The position numbers and the translations under genes were made by a program. Positions 40,578 through 43,004 of a DNA stretch of 43,004 nucleotides are shown in pieces. This DNA comes from Olavius sp. associated proteobacterium Delta 1 (GTDB taxonomy: Bacteria > Desulfobacterota > Desulfobacteria > Desulfobacterales > JAFDCJ01): contig CACVKW010000315.1 of assembly GCA_902749685.1 (NCBI GenBank), forward strand, positions 1 to 43,004, in the 5' to 3' direction. Below the pieces are notes generated by a model, which ran no database searches, was not told where the DNA came from, and saw only the letters and a program-made list of their open reading frames with translations. Position 1 is the first letter of the stretch; each line of letters opens with the position of its first letter.

Positions 40578-41726
40578 ATGGATTTCAACTTAACCCAAGA
40601 GCAGCAGATCATTCAAAAGGCAGCCCGTGAATTTGCCAAAGGTGAATTCACCGGTGTGGCCCGGGAACTGGATATTAACGAAGCCTACCCGACAGAAATC
40701 GTAAAAAAGGCACGTGAACTGGATCTAATGGGACTATTCATTCCCGAAGAATATGGCGGACCGGGCCTGGGGTACCTGGAACAGGCCATGGTCCTGGAGG
40801 AGTTTTGGAAAATTGATCCGGGAATTGGTCAGCAGCTGAGCTCCGTAACATTCGGTGCCGAAGAATTGATTTTATTCGGAACCGAAGAGCAGAAAAAGAA
40901 ATGGCTGCCGCCGCTTTTCGAGGGTGATGCGGTAATGGGCTTTGCCATTACCGAACCGGATGCCGGCAGTGACACGGCCGCAGCGACTACGACGGCTGTC
41001 AGAGAAGGTGACGAATATGTAATTAACGGCAGCAAGGTCATGATCGGCAACGGCACAGTCGGAACCTTTATGCTGGTTTATTGCCTGACCAGTCCCGAAG
41101 AGGAAAGAAAGACCGCCCGGCACAGCATTCTGATTGTCGAAACCGATCGCAACGGCTATAAAGCCGAACCCATGCACGGCAAAATGGGGCTGCGCGCTTC
41201 CGACACTTCCGCGGTTTACTTTAACAATGTAAGAGTTCCCAGGGAAAATCTGTTGGGTGCTGAAGGAAACGGATTTATTCAATTAATGAAATTTTTTGAC
41301 CATTCCCGGTCCTATGTTGCCGGCCACGGTGTCGGCCTGGCCCAGGGAGCGCTGGACATGGCGATTAAGCACGTCAAAGGCCGCAAACAGTTCGGCCGGC
41401 CCATCGGCTCATTCCAGGTTACCCAGTTTAAAATAGCCGAGATGGCAACCAAGGTTGAGACAGCCCGCGCCATGGTCTATAAATCCGCCTGGTTGCTGGA
41501 CCAGGGTAAACCCGATACAAAATTGACCGCCATGGCCAAACTCTATGCCTGCCACGTGGCCGTTGAAGTGGTGGACGAATCCTTGCAGCTTCACGGCGGT
41601 TACGGATACTTTAATGACTATGACATCGAACGGTTCTACCGCGCCGCTAAAGTGCTGGAGATTTACGAAGGGACCAAGGAAGTGGAAAAAATCGTGATTT
41701 CGAGGGAGATATTGGGGAAACTGTAA
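40578..41726 (+). CDS. acyl-CoA dehydrogenase
   Basis: This 382-residue FAD enzyme has the acyl-CoA dehydrogenase layout: a helical N-terminal domain, FAITEPDAGSD (about 121-131) and a middle beta domain, RKQFGRPIGSFQ and LHGGYGYFNDY in the C-terminal domain, and the catalytic-base segment EIYEGTKEVEK near residue 365. It introduces the alpha-beta double bond in an acyl-CoA and passes electrons to ETF. Following the carboxyltransferase gene by 144 bases, it probably shares its promoter. The expected substrate is an aryl-propionyl-CoA formed after decarboxylation (inference). AAAGGAC precedes the ATG. Confidence 0.92.
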   Translation: MDFNLTQEQQIIQKAAREFAKGEFTGVARELDINEAYPTEIVKKARELDLMGLFIPEEYGGPGLGYLEQAMVLEEFWKIDPGIGQQLSSVTFGAEELILFGTEEQKKKWLPPLFEGDAVMGFAITEPDAGSDTAAATTTAVREGDEYVINGSKVMIGNGTVGTFMLVYCLTSPEEERKTARHSILIVETDRNGYKAEPMHGKMGLRASDTSAVYFNNVRVPRENLLGAEGNGFIQLMKFFDHSRSYVAGHGVGLAQGALDMAIKHVKGRKQFGRPIGSFQVTQFKIAEMATKVETARAMVYKSAWLLDQGKPDTKLTAMAKLYACHVAVEVVDESLQLHGGYGYFNDYDIERFYRAAKVLEIYEGTKEVEKIVISREILGKL

Positions 41727-41786
41727 CCCCAATCGTGAGAAAAATCGATGGGGAGTTATGGGTTAATCGTATACTGAAAATGAAGA

Positions 41787-41813
41787 AAGCGGGGTTCCAT
41801 TTTGACCCCGCTT
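41787..41813. terminator. intrinsic terminator after the acyl-CoA dehydrogenase gene
   Basis: AAGCGGGGT (41787-41795) and ACCCCGCTT (41805-41813) form a 9-bp stem with a nine-base loop, followed by GTTTAGTT. It ends the plus-strand transcript of the two-gene operon. Confidence 0.75.
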
Positions 41814-41867
41814 GTTTAGTTGCTTAATCCAAATATTATCCGGTGCTCGACTTAACGGTTTGCTGCC

Positions 41868-41965
41868 TGAATTTTGCACGTATTCCACCCACCAATGAAT
41901 TAGAGTGTATTTCAATAATTTATCCGAAGCGACGTTTGCAGTGCGTTATTTGCGTGCAAAATTCA
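41868..41965. repeat. 98-base element with perfect 13-bp terminal inverted repeats
   Basis: TGAATTTTGCACG (41868-41880) and CGTGCAAAATTCA (41953-41965) are exact complements at the ends of an AT-rich noncoding stretch. A related single terminus occurs at 32566-32590. The size and ends fit a miniature inverted-repeat element, but no target duplication is clear. Confidence 0.6.
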
Positions 41966-41979
41966 TGAATTAATTTTCA

Positions 41980-42276
41980 TCAGCGAGTCTTAATATACCT
42001 GTAAATTGAGTATTCGGTCGTGACTCCGTGAATGGCATCGATTCTGGACTGTATCTCTTTTCTTTCCTCACTTTCAAACCAGATCTGCCAGTCTTCCAAT
42101 GAAAACCAGGAACTAATAGTGGCTATTTCATTGGTTCCATCTATGGATTTTAAATATTCTCCCGAAATATAGCCTGACTGTTGGGGAACCTGGCGCCTGA
42201 TTTCCTTGATGCAGCGAAAAAGTTCTCTTTCTTTTTCTTTTGGACACTTCCGTTTAATAAAAACTTTAATAGCCAT
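41980..42276 (-). CDS. small ABM-domain protein, copy 1
   Basis: Read from the ATG at 42276 (GGGAGGG upstream) this 98-residue protein has the dimeric alpha/beta-barrel layout of the antibiotic-biosynthesis-monooxygenase (ABM) family: IKVFIKRKC strand, QSGYISGEYLKSID, and the SSWFSLEDWQIWFES helix. Such proteins bind haem or small hydrophobic molecules or act as cofactor-free oxygenases; in an anaerobe a haem or electrophile-handling role is as likely. It is a paralogue of the protein encoded 81 bases upstream, and the two form a small operon. Confidence 0.75.
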   Translation of the reverse strand: MAIKVFIKRKCPKEKERELFRCIKEIRRQVPQQSGYISGEYLKSIDGTNEIATISSWFSLEDWQIWFESEERKEIQSRIDAIHGVTTEYSIYRYIKTR

Positions 42277-42356
42277 TTTGACCCTCCCTTGTTGGAAAGA
42301 CACGGATGGGTATAGATTATCGATACGAATAGGTAACGATAAAACTCGAACGACAG

Positions 42357-42656
42357 CTATTCCAGGGGAAGGCCCAATGAATAGCGTTCGTACTCCGCTT
42401 CTCCGATGAGGTAATCATTTAATTCAGCAACATTGGCTTTACGAATCTCACTGTTTTTCCAGGCTTCCCAGGCTTCCATATTTTCCCACATCGAAACCAC
42501 CAGGATTTTATCCTTATCATCAATGCTTCGCAGGGTTTCTGATGAAATATAGCCTGGTTGTTGCATTGCCCCGCTGCGGTTGTTGATTACAAATCTTGAT
42601 GCCGCTTGAATATTGCCGTGTTTAAATTTACGTTTAATCAAGATTTTTACAGCCAT
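42357..42656 (-). CDS. small ABM-domain protein, copy 2
   Basis: This 99-residue protein is a paralogue of the product at 41980, sharing AxKxxIKRK at the N terminus, Q-x-GYIS-E-L-SID and the W-x-E-x-W-x-x-W helix. It has the same ABM dimeric barrel fold with two conserved tryptophans. AAAGGAGGGTATT precedes the ATG; both copies have an almost identical strong ribosome site, suggesting equal output. It is first in the two-gene unit. The substrate is unknown. Confidence 0.75.
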   Translation of the reverse strand: MAVKILIKRKFKHGNIQAASRFVINNRSGAMQQPGYISSETLRSIDDKDKILVVSMWENMEAWEAWKNSEIRKANVAELNDYLIGEAEYERYSLGLPLE

Positions 42657-42885
42657 AATACCCTCCTTTCCACTAATTATTTGTTAAGTAGTTTTTGCAT
42701 CAGGCCTGCTTTTAGAAAGGGTTTTAAATGGGCAGTAAGGGCTTCAGCAGATGATTAGCGCTTTTAGAGGATCAATGCAATTACCGTATGAATGAAAGGA
42801 TCGAGGCTCAAGCCTGATATACAATTTAATAAAAAAAGGGAGGTTAAAAGTCAAGAAAATAACGGCTATACCCTATAGTTGCATA

Positions 42886-43004
42886 ATATTTTGAAATCCA
42901 ACTTAGCTGCTGATATGAAGACCATTGAAAGTATTGACTGATCCTGGATTCTGGTTTCTGGATCCTGGATGTCGTTGAAATTCACCGATAGTGTACTGTT
43001 AGAT
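42886..43004. repeat. intergenic repeat, right end copy
   Basis: Direct repeat of bases 1-119 with about six mismatches, cut by the window end. It contains the same TCCTGGATTCTGG and TGGATCCTGGAT units. The 229 bases before it (42657-42885) hold only the upstream region of the ABM gene. Confidence 0.85.

Noticed and set aside
1..43004. Terminal repeats as evidence of a circular molecule such as a plasmid or phage
   Set aside because: The two copies differ at about six positions and there are no replication, partition or phage genes; a simple overlap of a circular contig would be identical.
2415..43004. Integrated genomic island with an integrase or tRNA attachment site
   Set aside because: I found no integrase, transposase or tRNA gene on either strand.

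Overview
This 43-kb window (roughly half G+C by eye) reads like the chromosome of an anaerobic, probably sulfate-reducing Desulfobacterota bacterium. I base this on the density of CoA-thioester catabolic genes, a split B12-dependent acyl-CoA mutase, hydantoinase-type HyuA/HyuB pairs, a molybdenum hydroxylase, a sulfur-handling TusA plus rhodanese/metallo-beta-lactamase pair, and intergenic repeats made of iterated short dyads. The taxonomic call is inference; there is no rRNA, tRNA or core marker gene here.

Layout. 1-2400: an end repeat, a decayed glycosyltransferase fragment, two small envelope proteins and an RsbW-like anti-sigma kinase. 2415-6165 (minus): HyuB, a PaaK-like CoA ligase and a methylmalonyl-CoA-epimerase-like VOC protein. 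6364-9779 (plus): LivH and LivM permeases and a substrate-binding protein of a branched-chain/aromatic-acid type ABC importer. 9820-30485 (minus, about 20 kb without a strand change): family III CoA-transferase, GntR/FCD regulator, B12-binding and catalytic mutase subunits, a four-helix-bundle gene, HyuA, HyuB, PaaK ligase, thiolase, three-subunit xanthine-dehydrogenase-type molybdenum hydroxylase, a second HyuA, and the two ATPases (LivG, LivF) of the same importer. 30747-36170: a broken PIN toxin, an OFA-type MFS transporter, a cyclase/AAA/TPR signalling protein that looks truncated, and TusA. 36456-42656: rhodanese-MBL protein, crotonase-fold decarboxylase-like protein, carboxyltransferase beta subunit, acyl-CoA dehydrogenase, and two small ABM-domain proteins. 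The window ends in a copy of the repeat it starts with.

How the genes work together (inference). Import, CoA activation, molybdenum hydroxylation, ATP-dependent lactam opening by HyuAB, CoA transfer, B12 carbon-skeleton rearrangement, removal of a malonyl carboxylate, dehydrogenation and thiolysis form a coherent sequence. It matches the logic of the anaerobic indole-3-acetate (iaa) pathway known from denitrifying Aromatoleum/Azoarcus, here in an apparently different lineage and with a duplicated HyuAB set. The mutase has lost the usual methylmalonyl-CoA mutase HxQTSG substrate motif (FGGGGSG instead), so a bulkier substrate is likely.

Regulation. Three promoters, ahead of the epimerase operon, the CoA-transferase/GntR operon and the carboxyltransferase gene, share TTGACA-N17/18-TATACA with a GTATACnGTATAC-type dyad lying over the -10 box. 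The local GntR/FCD protein is the obvious candidate ligand-responsive repressor, which would tie nearly all catabolic genes into one regulon.
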